A DNA stretch of 64,000 nt from Jeotgalicoccus marinus DSM 19772 (GCF_000425825.1 NZ_KE384460.1:210779-274778); one strand, 5' to 3'; shown: positions 1 through 8,794, counted from the stretch's first letter. Numbers and translations: made by a program. The notes: a model not told the origin generated them from the sequence alone.

Positions 1-995
1 CCTTAGCCTTTGGTATTGGTACAAGTGAAGTAGAGCACGTATTTGCTACCCAAACATTAAATCAATCAAAACCAAAAACGATGAATGTTAAAGTCGTTGG
101 CGATCTTGGGGTAGGCGTAACTGCTAAGGATTTAATTCTAGCAATCATCTCTAAATTTGGTGTCGATTTTGGTAATGGTCATGTTGTTGAGTATACTGGC
201 CAAGCGGTTCGTAACCTCACAATGGAAGGTCGTATGACTGTATGTAATATGTCCATTGAAGGTGGGGCAAGAGCGGGTCTGATTTCACCAGATCAGACGA
301 CAATTGACTTTTTAAGAGGGCGTCGCTACGTACCGAGAGATGAAGCCGAGTACAACGAGCTTGCCAAAGACTGGTTAAGTCTAGCGACTGATGAAGGCGC
401 AGAGTATGATACCACACTTGAAATAGATGCCAGTCAAATCGAACCCCAAGTCTCATGGGGAACAAACCCAAGCATGGTTGTACCGATTAGTGCAACCACA
501 CCGTCAATTAGTGAGTCAAAAGATCGAGATGGTACTAAGCGTGCACTGGAGTATATGGGACTTGAAGAAAACACACCGATTACTGACATAGAAATCGACC
601 ACGTCTTCATCGGTTCTTGTACTAACTCTAGAGTGCTTGACCTACAACGTGCAGCAGACATCATCAAAGGAAACAAAGTTAAAGAAGGTGTCAAAGCGAT
701 TGTGGTACCAGGATCCTTCCTTGTTAAACAAGAAGCAGAGGCACTTGGTATTGATAAGGTATTTATTGAAGCGGGATTTGAATGGAGAAATGCAGGATGT
801 AGTGCTTGCCTTGGTATGAATGATGACCAAGTCCCAGCTGGTGGTCGTTGTGCTTCTAGTTCAAATCGTAACTTTGAAGGCCGTCAGGGTAATGGTGCAA
901 GAACACATCTTGTCAGCCCTGAAATGGCAGCAGCAGCAGCGATTAACGGACGCTTTGTAGATGTCAGACGATATCAACATAAAGTAATGGCGTAA
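1..995 (+). CDS. leuC: 3-isopropylmalate dehydratase large subunit, 3' part (LeuC)
   Basis: LeuC with LeuD forms isopropylmalate isomerase, which interconverts 2- and 3-isopropylmalate in leucine synthesis. The reading frame is already open at base 3 (LAFGIGTSEVEHV...), so the gene is cut by the window edge; roughly the last 330 of about 460 residues are present. The three cysteines that hold the aconitase-type 4Fe-4S cluster are visible: one in GSCTNSR (codon at 618) and two in GCSACLG (codons at 798 and 807). It is followed 14 nt later by leuD with a strong AGGAGGAGG ribosome site between them, so the two subunits are probably co-translated. No damage is seen in the visible part. Confidence 0.97.
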   Translation, partial: LAFGIGTSEVEHVFATQTLNQSKPKTMNVKVVGDLGVGVTAKDLILAIISKFGVDFGNGHVVEYTGQAVRNLTMEGRMTVCNMSIEGGARAGLISPDQTTIDFLRGRRYVPRDEAEYNELAKDWLSLATDEGAEYDTTLEIDASQIEPQVSWGTNPSMVVPISATTPSISESKDRDGTKRALEYMGLEENTPITDIEIDHVFIGSCTNSRVLDLQRAADIIKGNKVKEGVKAIVVPGSFLVKQEAEALGIDKVFIEAGFEWRNAGCSACLGMNDDQVPAGGRCASSSNRNFEGRQGNGARTHLVSPEMAAAAAINGRFVDVRRYQHKVMA

Positions 996-1009
996 GGAGG
1001 AGGAGAATA

Positions 1010-1606
1010 ATGGAGGCAATTTCATATCATAGTGGGAAAGTGTATCCTCTAAATCGTTCGAATGTCGATACCGATCAAATTATTCCAAAGCAGTTTTTAA
1101 AACGTATTGAACGTACAGGTTTTGGAGAATTTGTATTTCATAATTGGCGATTCCACGATGACGGTACTAAAAGAACTGATTTCAATATGGATGACCCAGA
1201 GTTTGACGGTGCTTCTGTACTAATTGCAGGAGATAATTTTGGATGTGGTTCTTCAAGAGAACATGCACCTTGGGCATTGTTGGACTATGGCTATAAAGTC
1301 ATTATTGCACCGAGTTTTGCTGATATCTTTTATTCAAACGCTTTTAAAAACGGCATGATATTAATAAAGCTAGGGGAAGAAAAAGTAAACGAATGGCAAG
1401 GTAAAGCTTTAGATGGAACATTTACTTTAGATGTAGATTTAGAAAATCAAACAATTAAAACTTCAGATAGTGAAGTAATTGAATTCGACATACCAGCCTA
1501 TCATAAAGAAAAATTAATTAATGGTTGCGATGATATTTCACTTACTTTACTAAATGAAGATAAAATAAATCAATATGAGGAGCGTGGTTCTTTGGGAATT
1601 CGTTAA
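1010..1606 (+). CDS. leuD: 3-isopropylmalate dehydratase small subunit
   Basis: Swivelling small subunit of isopropylmalate isomerase, 198 residues, the usual length. The N-terminus carries the family signature NVDTDQIIPKQFLKRI, and the substrate-loop signature GDNFGCGSSREHAPWAL lies near residues 73-89. The ATG start sits about 8 nt behind AGGAGGAGGA. It lies between leuC and ilvA as in the staphylococcal ilv-leu operon. The C-terminus (QYEERGSLGIR) runs slightly past where LeuD proteins usually end, and it overlaps the region where the ilvA ribosome site would be expected (see the ilvA entry). Confidence 0.97.
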   Translation: MEAISYHSGKVYPLNRSNVDTDQIIPKQFLKRIERTGFGEFVFHNWRFHDDGTKRTDFNMDDPEFDGASVLIAGDNFGCGSSREHAPWALLDYGYKVIIAPSFADIFYSNAFKNGMILIKLGEEKVNEWQGKALDGTFTLDVDLENQTIKTSDSEVIEFDIPAYHKEKLINGCDDISLTLLNEDKINQYEERGSLGIR

Positions 1607-1629
1607 ATGGTGACTTAGTCAGAGATGCT

Positions 1630-2607
1630 ATGGAATACTTGCGAGGAAGTGTGCACAAAACACCTGTTATTACGTCACAAACGACAAATAGAATGACAGG
1701 TAAAAACGTATATATGAAGTTAGAGAATCATCAAAAAACGGGAGCGTTTAAGTTCCGCGGCGCATCTTATAAGATATCTAAACTAAACTTAGCTGAAATT
1801 GAAGCTGGTGTAGTAACTGCCTCAGCAGGAAACCATGCCCAAGGTGTTGCATTAGCGGCTAAAAAAGTCGGTGCCAAAGCGACAATCTTTATGCCAGAAG
1901 GCACGCCAAGTGCTAAAGTAGTGGCGACAAAAGGTTACGGTGCAGATGTTAACCTAGTTGGTCAAAGTTTCCAAGAGGCCTACACAGCTTCTTTAGAGCA
2001 TAAAAAATTAACGGGTGCGACCTATATACACCCTTTCGATGATTATGACATTATGGCGGGGCAAGGCACAATTGGTTTTGAATTCTTAGAAGATATACCA
2101 GAACTCGATACTATCGTTGTTCCGATTGGTGGTGGTGGTTTAATCAGTGGGATTGCTGTAGCGGCAAAAGCGATTAAGCCATCTATTAAAATCATTGGTG
2201 TACAAGCAGCAAATGCACCTTCAATGTTTAAGTCTTATTACACAAAAGATGATCATGTCATGCTTTCCTCAGCTTCAACTATTGCAGAAGGAATTGCAGT
2301 TAAAGCCCCAGGAATGCTTACCCAACAAGTTGTAAGAGACTATGTTGATGAAATATACTGCGTTTCTGAAAGTCAGATTGCGAATGCGATGATTTATCTC
2401 TTAGAGCGTACGAAATCATTGGTTGAAGGTGCAGGTGCATCTGCACTCGCAGCGCTCTTAGCATATGGAGACAAGATTGACTCAACACACACTGGTGTAA
2501 TCGTGAGTGGTGGAAATTTAGACCTAGCTAAAATGGCTGAAATTCAAACTTTAGCAGCTTCATGTGATCACACATCAGTAGAAAAAGAACGAATCTCATT
2601 GACCTAA
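1630..2607 (+). CDS. ilvA: threonine dehydratase (short form, no regulatory domain)
   Basis: PLP-dependent threonine deaminase making 2-oxobutanoate, the first step toward isoleucine. The PLP lysine lies in GAFKFRGAS (about residue 40) and the phosphate-binding glycine loop is IGGGGLISG (about residues 178-186). At 325 residues it lacks the C-terminal ACT-like domain that gives isoleucine feedback control in long IlvA, so it resembles the short TdcB-like form. The start is uncertain: ATG 1630 is the first in-frame start after a TGA at 1576 but has no good ribosome site. The in-frame codons upstream (…LNGDLVRDA-M…) still look like the family N-terminal helix. Placement after leuD supports a biosynthetic role. 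Confidence 0.9.
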   Translation: MEYLRGSVHKTPVITSQTTNRMTGKNVYMKLENHQKTGAFKFRGASYKISKLNLAEIEAGVVTASAGNHAQGVALAAKKVGAKATIFMPEGTPSAKVVATKGYGADVNLVGQSFQEAYTASLEHKKLTGATYIHPFDDYDIMAGQGTIGFEFLEDIPELDTIVVPIGGGGLISGIAVAAKAIKPSIKIIGVQAANAPSMFKSYYTKDDHVMLSSASTIAEGIAVKAPGMLTQQVVRDYVDEIYCVSESQIANAMIYLLERTKSLVEGAGASALAALLAYGDKIDSTHTGVIVSGGNLDLAKMAEIQTLAASCDHTSVEKERISLT

Positions 2608-2621
2608 ATTATGAATCTATT

Positions 2622-2659
2622 AAAAAGGGACAATCTCGATATCGAGATTGTCCCTTTTT
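2622..2659. terminator. Bidirectional terminator after ilvA
   Basis: A perfect 38-bp palindrome (19-nt arms AAAAAGGGACAATCTCGAT and its complement) begins with five A and ends with five T. It can therefore stop transcription from ilvA and, on the other strand, from the convergent DUF1054 gene. Confidence 0.9.
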
Positions 2660-2694
2660 AAGCTTTAATATGTCTAAAATGAAAACTATAAAGA

Positions 2695-3309
2695 TTAATC
2701 TACATTATAAAAAGGTAGTAAATGCTTCATTACCTTTTCAAGGTCTTTAATGAAGGACTCATCAGTTTCAAATGCTTTGTCACCGGGTTTATATACTTTA
2801 CCGACTAAGAATTCGCCTTTTTTAACGTCTCTTAGACGAATGAGTCCTGCTTCTAATTCTTCTTCGCTAAGCTTATTTAGTGGCGTTTTTTCTGGCTTCA
2901 TATGATCGAGTGATATCTGGTATGTTCTAGGAAGTTTGTCGAATTTATCTATATTTTTCAACCAATTTTTAGCCAGCCTTTCCTTATCTTTAGATTCATA
3001 TATAATACCGTACATACAAAATGCATGATCTTGATAAAGTCCGATTTGAAAATGTGGCATCATTTTATATCCTCTTGGATTGGTACTAAATGCAACCCAA
3101 GTGTCATCTGGTGGGTTTGTCGTTCTCCGTGCATGTTTTGCGACGTGAGCGATTGTTTCATCACCAGTTAATTCAGTTAAATAATTTTCAAAATACTCAC
3201 CTAAATTTTCTAATTTAGGTCGTGTCTGTTCGATTAGTTCTCCCATTCGATTATCGAGGCCATCGATTTTAAATACATCAAAGTCAGCTTGTGTAAATGC
3301 GTATTTCAT
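2695..3309 (-). CDS. DUF1054 (YktB-type) conserved protein
   Basis: This 204-residue protein matches the UPF0637/DUF1054 family by its N-terminus (YAFTQADFDVFKIDGLDNRM), its central GYKMMPHFQIGLY, and an overall length near 200. The function of the family is unknown to me; it is cytosolic, with no signal or membrane segment. It is divergent from suhB, the arrangement also found in staphylococci. The start is supported by AAAGGAG about 11 nt upstream of the ATG. No anomalies are visible. Confidence 0.88.
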   Translation of the reverse strand: MKYAFTQADFDVFKIDGLDNRMGELIEQTRPKLENLGEYFENYLTELTGDETIAHVAKHARRTTNPPDDTWVAFSTNPRGYKMMPHFQIGLYQDHAFCMYGIIYESKDKERLAKNWLKNIDKFDKLPRTYQISLDHMKPEKTPLNKLSEEELEAGLIRLRDVKKGEFLVGKVYKPGDKAFETDESFIKDLEKVMKHLLPFYNVD

Positions 3310-3389
3310 CTATATGTGTTCTCCTTTCAAAAGGTCTCTCTTATGATAAAATAAAGATGCACGGCAATCAAATAATTGAGGTGTCTTTC

Positions 3390-4202
3390 ATGGATATATA
3401 TGACTTTGGTAAAGGCTTAATTGTAGAAGCTGGTAGTTTTATCGAAAAACGTATGTTGGAAAGCTTTCATATAGATAGTAAATCGAATCCAAATGACCTA
3501 GTAACCGATGTTGATAAAGAAACTGAGAACTTTATATATAATCAAATTTTAGAAAATTTCCCAGAACACAGAATAGTAGGTGAAGAGGGACATGGTGAAG
3601 ATATTAACGATGATGAAGGGGTTGTTTGGATTGTCGATCCGATCGACGGCACTTTAAATTTCGTTCATCAAGCTGAGCATTTTGCCATTTCAATTGGTGT
3701 ATTCATTGATGGTAAACCTTATTGTGGATTGATCTATGATTGCATGAAACACGACTTATATCATGCTAAATTCGGTGAAGGTGCTTATTTAAATGATGAA
3801 CCATTACACCGAGCAAAAAATGAACCATTAAACAGTTCTTTGATAGCAGTAAATCCTAAACGAATCTTAGGAGAGGCAACAAGAGACTCATTTTTCAATA
3901 TTATGGCGGAGTCAAGAAGTGTACGATCATACGGTTCTGCAGCTCTAGAATTTGCGATGTTAGCCAAAGGACAAATCTCAGCGCTCTTGTTCTTTAGATT
4001 GTACCCTTGGGATTATGCAGGCGGCATTATTCTTACTAATGAACTAGGCTATATCTCAAGTGATATTTACGGCGCATCATTACCGCTATTTAATTCAACA
4101 AGTGTAATCAGTGGTAACCCTAAAATTCACGAGGAAATTTTACAGTATTTCAAAGACGATAAGGCCCTCCATGAGTATCACGATAACTTTCATAACTTAT
4201 AG
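3390..4202 (+). CDS. suhB: Inositol monophosphatase family protein (SuhB-like)
   Basis: Mg-dependent phosphatase of the inositol monophosphatase/FBPase superfamily. The metal-binding residues are in GEEGHG (about residues 67-72) and WIVDPIDGTLNF (about residues 80-91); the second motif is PWDYAGGIIL. The ATG at 3390 is preferred because it follows GAGGTG and gives the family N-terminus MDIYDFGKGL; an upstream in-frame ATG at 3297 would lie inside the promoter region shared with the divergent DUF1054 gene. The protein is then 270 residues. Its substrate in Firmicutes is unclear, so the name reflects family only. The 3' end overlaps by 13 nt the convergent end of the frameshifted NERD gene. Confidence 0.9.
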   Translation: MDIYDFGKGLIVEAGSFIEKRMLESFHIDSKSNPNDLVTDVDKETENFIYNQILENFPEHRIVGEEGHGEDINDDEGVVWIVDPIDGTLNFVHQAEHFAISIGVFIDGKPYCGLIYDCMKHDLYHAKFGEGAYLNDEPLHRAKNEPLNSSLIAVNPKRILGEATRDSFFNIMAESRSVRSYGSAALEFAMLAKGQISALLFFRLYPWDYAGGIILTNELGYISSDIYGASLPLFNSTSVISGNPKIHEEILQYFKDDKALHEYHDNFHNL

Positions 4203-5073
4203 TGATAGTGTTGTCCATATTTTGATTCCTTATAAAACAAGGACGTAATGTATTTTAAGAGCGTGTATTTACTGAGTGGTAATCCGATATGAGTCTTTAC
4301 CTCCTTTTTTGAAAAAGAGAGTGAGATGTTTGTTGTGGAAAGCGTAGTGAAATAGTCAACGATGAGTGCTTTAAGGTTATGAATTGTATGGCAAGCTGAA
4401 CAGATTACTAGTTTGCTACTGAGCGTCGAGAGATTAAAGTTGTGGCAATCTGTACATTTTAAACCATGTTTGAATTCTCTATAGCGTGCAGCCGGTAGAT
4501 TAAGGGGAGTCTTTACTTTGTTAAATCCGGCTGCAAGTGCTTTTTTCTAATGACTGCACTATGTTCTATGGCTCTTAAATAGAAGGGTAAGTTTTTTAAG
4601 GAAAGGAAGTTCTCACTAGGGCGTCTGTTTAACTTAAATGTTTCATTTAATACGACATGTTTAACGATGATAGGACGCTGATAATTGCCTTCATCAATTA
4701 AGGTTTCCTTAAATTTCTCATAGATTGATATAGATCTGTTAAGATCATAGACTGGCTCGTGGGCTTGATTAACTAATATATTGAATGGATTAATATAATG
4801 TTCACCAGAGAAATCATGGAGTATAAATAAGTAATAGCAGTATTCTGTTGCGAGTAGCACATTTATAAGTTCATGTTGTGAACCAATGTAGATTTCAGAG
4901 TGCCAGTGAACCTCAATATTTGTTAAATCAATCTTTCTTAAATACAAATCGAAGTGTTCTTCAAGAAGTTCCATTTTTTGCAAGGCTTCGTACTCTTCAG
5001 TTTCGTCGTTGTTAAAGGGTAGTCTGTTATAAAGAAATTCGTAAACCTTCAATTTTTCATTTTTGGGTTTCAT
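4190..5073 (-). CDS. NERD-domain protein split by a -1 frameshift (possible programmed frameshifting)
   Basis: The zero frame runs from ATG 5073 (AAGGAG eight nt upstream) to TAA at 4513, giving 186 residues. It covers a NERD (nuclease-related) domain, recognised by its pattern ending in a ...PVYDLNRSISIYEKF... helix and NLPFYL. The -1 frame continues without a stop from 4540 to TGA at 4190 for 116 residues. It contains a zinc-ribbon-like CTDC...CSAC pair and a helix-turn-helix-like tail, the usual C-terminal arrangement of Bacillales NERD proteins. Joined at the A-AAA-AAG heptamer the product is about 294 residues. So either ribosomes make two products here, or this is one gene broken by a single A deletion. 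NERD assignment is from pattern, with moderate confidence; the coding nature of both halves is clear. Confidence 0.75.
4487..4546 (-). other. Candidate -1 frameshift signal: slippery heptamer plus stem
   Basis: On the minus strand the in-frame codons AGA AAA AAG contain A-AAA-AAG (4540-4546), the dnaX-type slippery heptamer. Four nt downstream starts a perfect 9-bp GC-rich stem: TGCAGCCGG (4527-4535) pairs with CCGGCTGCA (4487-4495) across a 31-nt loop that contains the zero-frame stop. Slipping back one base gives codons GCA CTT GCA, which lead into the C-terminal half of the NERD gene. No Shine-Dalgarno-like stimulator was evident upstream. Confidence 0.55.
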
Positions 5074-5151
5074 AGATAGTCTCCTTATTGATGATAAGGC
5101 CATTATTAATTTTTTAGAAATTGTCGTCAAAAGACAATAATTTAAAAAATG

Positions 5152-5206
5152 CAAAAAAATATAACAGTTTTAGCAGAATTTCGGTATAAATTCTTAAAAC
5201 TGTTAT
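5152..5206 (-). terminator. Terminator of ylaF
   Basis: Long inverted repeat: ATAACAGTTTTA (5161-5172) pairs with TAAAACTGTTAT (5195-5206), and an inner AGAATTT/AAATTCT stem extends it. On the minus strand it is followed by seven T, so it ends the ylaF transcript just before the NERD gene. Confidence 0.8.
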
Positions 5207-5235
5207 GTTTTGAACACAATTTTATAAAATTAGTA

Positions 5236-5427
5236 TTAAAACCAACCATTTTCACGATATTTCTTTTTTAATGTAAAGCCGACGCCAAAAATACCAATGA
5301 AAATTAGCACTGACAAGATTGCCATTATAACCATTTCTTCAGCTATAAAAACAGAAAATGCAACCATGGTTGCCACTGCTAAGCAGGCAAGTATAAAAAA
5401 TATAGATTTAGATTTCTTTTTCTCCAT
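5236..5427 (-). CDS. Small membrane protein, YlaF-like (DUF5325)
   Basis: A 63-residue protein with a basic start (MEKKKSKS), two hydrophobic segments (about residues 8-28 and 32-52) and a basic end (LKKKYRENGWF), so probably a two-helix inner-membrane protein with both ends in the cytosol. Size, topology and position directly upstream and divergent of typA match YlaF/DUF5325 of Bacillus and Staphylococcus. No function is known to me. Confidence 0.72.
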   Translation of the reverse strand: MEKKKSKSIFFILACLAVATMVAFSVFIAEEMVIMAILSVLIFIGIFGVGFTLKKKYRENGWF

Positions 5428-5495
5428 TTGAAACGTAGCCCCTAAATTTTTGTCTTATTTAAAATTATATCATAAAAAAATTGCATGAGAATATA

Positions 5496-5523
5496 TTCAG
5501 ATATGTAAATTATATGATATAAT
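5496..5523 (+). promoter_or_regulatory. Promoter of typA
   Basis: Perfect -10 TATAAT (5518-5523) with a weaker -35 TTCAGA (5496-5501) at 16-bp spacing. It is the only good candidate between ylaF and typA. Confidence 0.55.
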
Positions 5524-5566
5524 GTTACGGTTATAAAGTAACTCTATATACGAAGGGAAAATCCTC

Positions 5567-7393
5567 TTGATGAACCTGAGAGAAAATGTAAGAAATATTG
5601 CAATTATCGCACACGTAGACCACGGAAAAACGACTCTAGTAGATCAGCTATTAAAACAATCAGGAATCTTCCGTGAAAATGAACATGTAGAAGAACGCGC
5701 TATGGACTCAAATGATATTGAGCGTGAGCGTGGAATCACAATACTTGCTAAGAATACAGCAATTGACTATAACGGTACACGTATCAACATCTTAGATACC
5801 CCAGGACACGCCGATTTCGGTGGTGAAGTTGAACGTATTATGAAGATGGTTGATGGTGTCATTTTAGTTGTAGATGCTTATGAAGGTACAATGCCTCAGA
5901 CGCGTTTCGTACTTAAAAAAGCTTTAGAACAAAACTTAAAACCAGTTGTTGTAGTAAATAAAATTGATAAACCGAGTGCACGTCCGAATGAAGTCGTTGA
6001 CGATGTGTTAGAACTATTTATCGAGCTTGATGCAAATGACGACCAGTTGGAGTTCCCAGTTGTATATGCATCAGCTATGAACGGGACTGCAAGTCTTGAA
6101 TCTGATAAGCAAGATGAAAACATGCAATCTATCTATGACACAATTATCGATTATGTACCAGCGCCTATAGACAATAGTGATGAACCCTTACAATTCCAAG
6201 TTGCGCTACTGGACTATAACGAATATGTTGGACGTATTGGTGTAGGTAGAGTTTTCAGGGGAACAATTGAGGTCGGCCAAACCGTATCACTACTTAAAAT
6301 CGATGGTTCTATTAAGAACTTCCGTGTCACTAAGATCTTTGGCTTCTTAGGTTTAAACCGTGTAGAGGTTAACAGTGCCAAAGCTGGTGATTTAATTGCA
6401 ATCAGTGGAATGGAAGACATCAACGTTGGTGAAACAATTACACCTGTAGATGCCCAAGAAGCATTGCCGGTCTTAAGAATTGATGAACCGACTTTGCAAA
6501 TGACTTTCTCTGTAAATAACTCACCATTTGCAGGTAGAGAAGGTAAACATGTTACAGCTAGAAAAATTGAAGAACGTCTTGAACTTGAATTAGAAACTGA
6601 CGTTTCACTACGCGTTGATCCAACTGATCGTCCAGATTCATGGAGAGTTTCGGGACGTGGTGAACTACACTTATCCATTTTAGTTGAGAATCTTCGCCGT
6701 GAAGGCTATGAATTACAAGTGTCTAAACCTGAAGTCATTCACCGTGAAATAGATGGGGTAACATGTGAACCGTTTGAACGTGTACAAATAGATGTGCCAG
6801 ATTCAAATACAGGTAGCATTATTGAGTCCATGGGTGAAAGAAAAGGTGAAATGTTAGACATGGCGTCAACTGGTAACGGCCAGACACGCTTAGTATTTAT
6901 GATTCCTGCTCGTGGTTTAATTGGTTACAGAACTGAATTTATGTCTATGACAAGTGGATATGGTATAATGAACCATACATTTGAGGATTACCGTCCAGCA
7001 GTTAAAGGACGCATCGGTGGTAGAAGAAATGGTGTACTTGTATCAATAGATAAAGGTGCAGCAAGTACTTATGCAATCTTAGCTTTAGAAGGTCGAGGTA
7101 CAAACTTTACTGAACCTGGAACTGAAGTTTATGAAGGTATGATCGTAGGGGAAAACTCTCGTGAAAATGATCTTGCAGTAAACATTACTAAAGTTAAAGC
7201 AGCGAATAACATTCGTTCAGCGACTAAAGAACAAACTTCAACAATGAAGAAACCAAGAACTTTAACGCTTGAGGAAGCACTAGAATATATTAACGACGAT
7301 GAGCTTGTTGAAGTTACACCAGAATCAATCCGTATGCGTAAAAAAATTCTTGAAAAAAATGCACGTGAAAAAGCGAATAAGAAGAGTAATTAA
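5567..7393 (+). CDS. typA: GTPase TypA/BipA
   Basis: Ribosome-associated translational GTPase needed for 50S assembly and stress or cold fitness in other bacteria. G1 is [10 protein letters not shown] (about residues 15-24), the switch II region is [11 protein letters not shown] and G4 is NKIDKP. EF-G-like domains and the BipA-specific C-terminus (ending [23 protein letters not shown]) follow. At 608 residues the length is normal. A TTG at 5567 and an ATG at 5570 are adjacent in frame; the ribosome site AAGGG at 5553-5557 is spaced better for the TTG. Arginine codons are strongly biased to CGT, as expected for a highly expressed gene. Confidence 0.97.
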   Translation: MMNLRENVRNIAIIAHVDHGKTTLVDQLLKQSGIFRENEHVEERAMDSNDIERERGITILAKNTAIDYNGTRINILDTPGHADFGGEVERIMKMVDGVILVVDAYEGTMPQTRFVLKKALEQNLKPVVVVNKIDKPSARPNEVVDDVLELFIELDANDDQLEFPVVYASAMNGTASLESDKQDENMQSIYDTIIDYVPAPIDNSDEPLQFQVALLDYNEYVGRIGVGRVFRGTIEVGQTVSLLKIDGSIKNFRVTKIFGFLGLNRVEVNSAKAGDLIAISGMEDINVGETITPVDAQEALPVLRIDEPTLQMTFSVNNSPFAGREGKHVTARKIEERLELELETDVSLRVDPTDRPDSWRVSGRGELHLSILVENLRREGYELQVSKPEVIHREIDGVTCEPFERVQIDVPDSNTGSIIESMGERKGEMLDMASTGNGQTRLVFMIPARGLIGYRTEFMSMTSGYGIMNHTFEDYRPAVKGRIGGRRNGVLVSIDKGAASTYAILALEGRGTNFTEPGTEVYEGMIVGENSRENDLAVNITKVKAANNIRSATKEQTSTMKKPRTLTLEEALEYINDDELVEVTPESIRMRKKILEKNAREKANKKSN

Positions 7394-7416
7394 TTATCTG
7401 AAGTGGAGTGAGGCAG

Positions 7417-7791
7417 TTGTTAAACCAACTCATTCTCCTAAACGCATCGGATGTTAGTAACGTCCAAGAGAGATTAACGTTTTTCGGGAGATTATATGGT
7501 CTGGATTCAAATCCTGATACTGGAATGTGGTACTTGTTAATCACAATATTTGTACTTTGTGCGATTGTTTATCACTTAGGCTTCGCACGTAAAGTAAAAT
7601 GGTGGCAAACCATTGTGATCTATATTTTGATGTTTATTGGTGTCATCTTTTTAACATTCTTCGGTGCCTTTTACCCGGTAGCGGAATGTCTGATTGTGAT
7701 TGCAATCATTCTAGCGGGTTATCGTTACAGACTGCATAAGGAAAGAAAAGCAGGTAAAATTGCATCGCCAAAAAACCCGCCAGGGCAATAA
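7417..7791 (+). CDS. YlaH-like membrane protein
   Basis: About 124 residues. An N-terminal soluble stretch with a conserved-looking RLTFFGRLYGLDSNPDTGMW is followed by three hydrophobic segments (about residues 37-52, 60-80, 82-97) and a basic tail. Position just after typA and before ylaN matches YlaH of Bacillus and its staphylococcal counterpart. The TTG at 7417 is chosen because GGAGTGAGG lies just in front; the GTG at 7408 would overlap that ribosome site. Function is unknown to me. Confidence 0.7.
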   Translation: MLNQLILLNASDVSNVQERLTFFGRLYGLDSNPDTGMWYLLITIFVLCAIVYHLGFARKVKWWQTIVIYILMFIGVIFLTFFGAFYPVAECLIVIAIILAGYRYRLHKERKAGKIASPKNPPGQ

Positions 7792-7823
7792 AAGAAGCTC
7801 GGACATTTGTCCGAGCTTCTTTT
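7791..7823. terminator. Bidirectional terminator between ylaH and the YlaL-like gene
   Basis: Perfect 14-bp stem AAAGAAGCTCGGAC / GTCCGAGCTTCTTT with the loop ATTT. It ends in T on both strands and separates two convergent genes whose stop codons abut it. Confidence 0.9.
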
Positions 7824-7824
7824 A

Positions 7825-8307
7825 TTATTCGAATTCGATGCCTGTAACATGTGATAGTTTTGCCTGTTGGTTACCATTAGTTACAACTAGTAGGTCAAAC
7901 ATACTGTCGTCATAAAGTCGTTTCCCCTCGTTTGAAAAATGAGCATAGAAGCTATGACGATCCTTGTAGTCTAACTGCGTCGTGCCGTCTTTATGTATGA
8001 AGTTGATTTTTGCATCTTCTCCATTGTGCGGTTCAGTGTATTCAAGGAAAGGCTGAAGACAAATGACGAAAGAACTATCCAATAATTCTCTTTTTTTATA
8101 TTTTTTCTCTGATTTTAAAGTTGGGGGTTTCGTTTCACCTTCAATAATTTGTCGGTTCCATTCTGTCTGATCCTGAAAGGTGATTTCTTCACTATCCGCA
8201 TCATTTTTAAGTAGTTCTTCTAACTTAATCTTTCTATCATCAAAAATCCACGTTGATGGATCTAGTGTAATTTGAAACTTAATATTTCCCTTTAATTGAA
8301 TAATCAT
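7825..8307 (-). CDS. Conserved protein, probably YlaL-type
   Basis: A 160-residue soluble protein beginning MIIQLKGNIKFQITLDPSTW and carrying an IFDDRKIKLEELL segment, followed by a charged middle and a hydrophobic C-terminal strand (DLLVVTNG). There is no signal or membrane helix. I associate this N-terminus and the position between ylaH and ylaN with the Bacillus YlaL family, but only loosely. The start has GAGGGAG upstream. Some databases label the family a peptidyl-prolyl isomerase; nothing in the sequence lets me confirm that. Confidence 0.6.
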   Translation of the reverse strand: MIIQLKGNIKFQITLDPSTWIFDDRKIKLEELLKNDADSEEITFQDQTEWNRQIIEGETKPPTLKSEKKYKKRELLDSSFVICLQPFLEYTEPHNGEDAKINFIHKDGTTQLDYKDRHSFYAHFSNEGKRLYDDSMFDLLVVTNGNQQAKLSHVTGIEFE

Positions 8308-8461
8308 AATTAATCGCTCCCTCTATAAAAAAAGTATAGCAAAGATTGTAGAAAAATTATAGAATGAATAGTATACATCATGATACTCGCTTACATATCT
8401 GCTTGATTTTTTTAAGGTCTTGAGATAAACTTTTATGAAGAGTAATTGAGGGGGGAACCGC

Positions 8462-8752
8462 GTGTCTGAAGTAAAACAAATGAGCAAAAATGCTTATGAC
8501 CAGTTAGATAAGGACGCCGACAGAATTCTTCAGCTGATTGAAGTTCAGATGGAAAACTTAACGATGCCTCAGTGTCCTGTGTTTGAAGAAGTTCTTGACA
8601 CTCAGATGTTTGGCCTATCGAAAGAAATAAACTTTGCTGTTAGATTAGGCTTAGTTGACGCACAAGACGGACGTGCTATTTTAGATCACCTAGAAGTAGA
8701 AGTATCTAAGGTACACGAAGCATATATGGAAAGAGAAAAAAACCAAGTCTAA
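8462..8752 (+). CDS. ylaN: YlaN family iron-homeostasis protein
   Basis: 96 residues, all helical in character, with the family pattern [39 protein letters not shown] (residues about 18-56). YlaN (UPF0358) is essential in several Firmicutes and has been reported to bind iron and relieve Fur repression. The GTG start follows GAGGGGGG. A terminator overlaps the stop codon, so it can be a single-gene unit. It directly precedes ftsW, the usual order. Confidence 0.92.
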   Translation: MSEVKQMSKNAYDQLDKDADRILQLIEVQMENLTMPQCPVFEEVLDTQMFGLSKEINFAVRLGLVDAQDGRAILDHLEVEVSKVHEAYMEREKNQV

Positions 8753-8775
8753 AGAAAATTTCTTTAGACTTTTTT
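8745..8775 (+). terminator. Terminator between ylaN and ftsW
   Basis: 13-nt arms AAGTCTAAAGAAA and TTTCTTTAGACTT around one central base, then T4. The left arm includes the last codons and stop of ylaN. Read-through into ftsW is possible because no clear promoter was seen between the two genes. Confidence 0.75.
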
Positions 8776-8794
8776 AAATGAGGGACCAGCCCAG

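Noticed and set aside
3297-3389. Longer suhB start at 3297
   Set aside because: The extra residues do not look like the family N-terminus and would overlap the divergent gene; ATG 3390 has the ribosome site.
4203-4512. Empty intergenic region or separate small gene downstream of suhB
   Set aside because: It is the C-terminal, zinc-ribbon half of the NERD gene in the -1 frame; no start codon with a ribosome site opens it independently.
6214-6678. Antisense open frame opposite typA
   Set aside because: It lies wholly inside a highly conserved gene, with Ser/Leu-rich shadow composition and no start signals.
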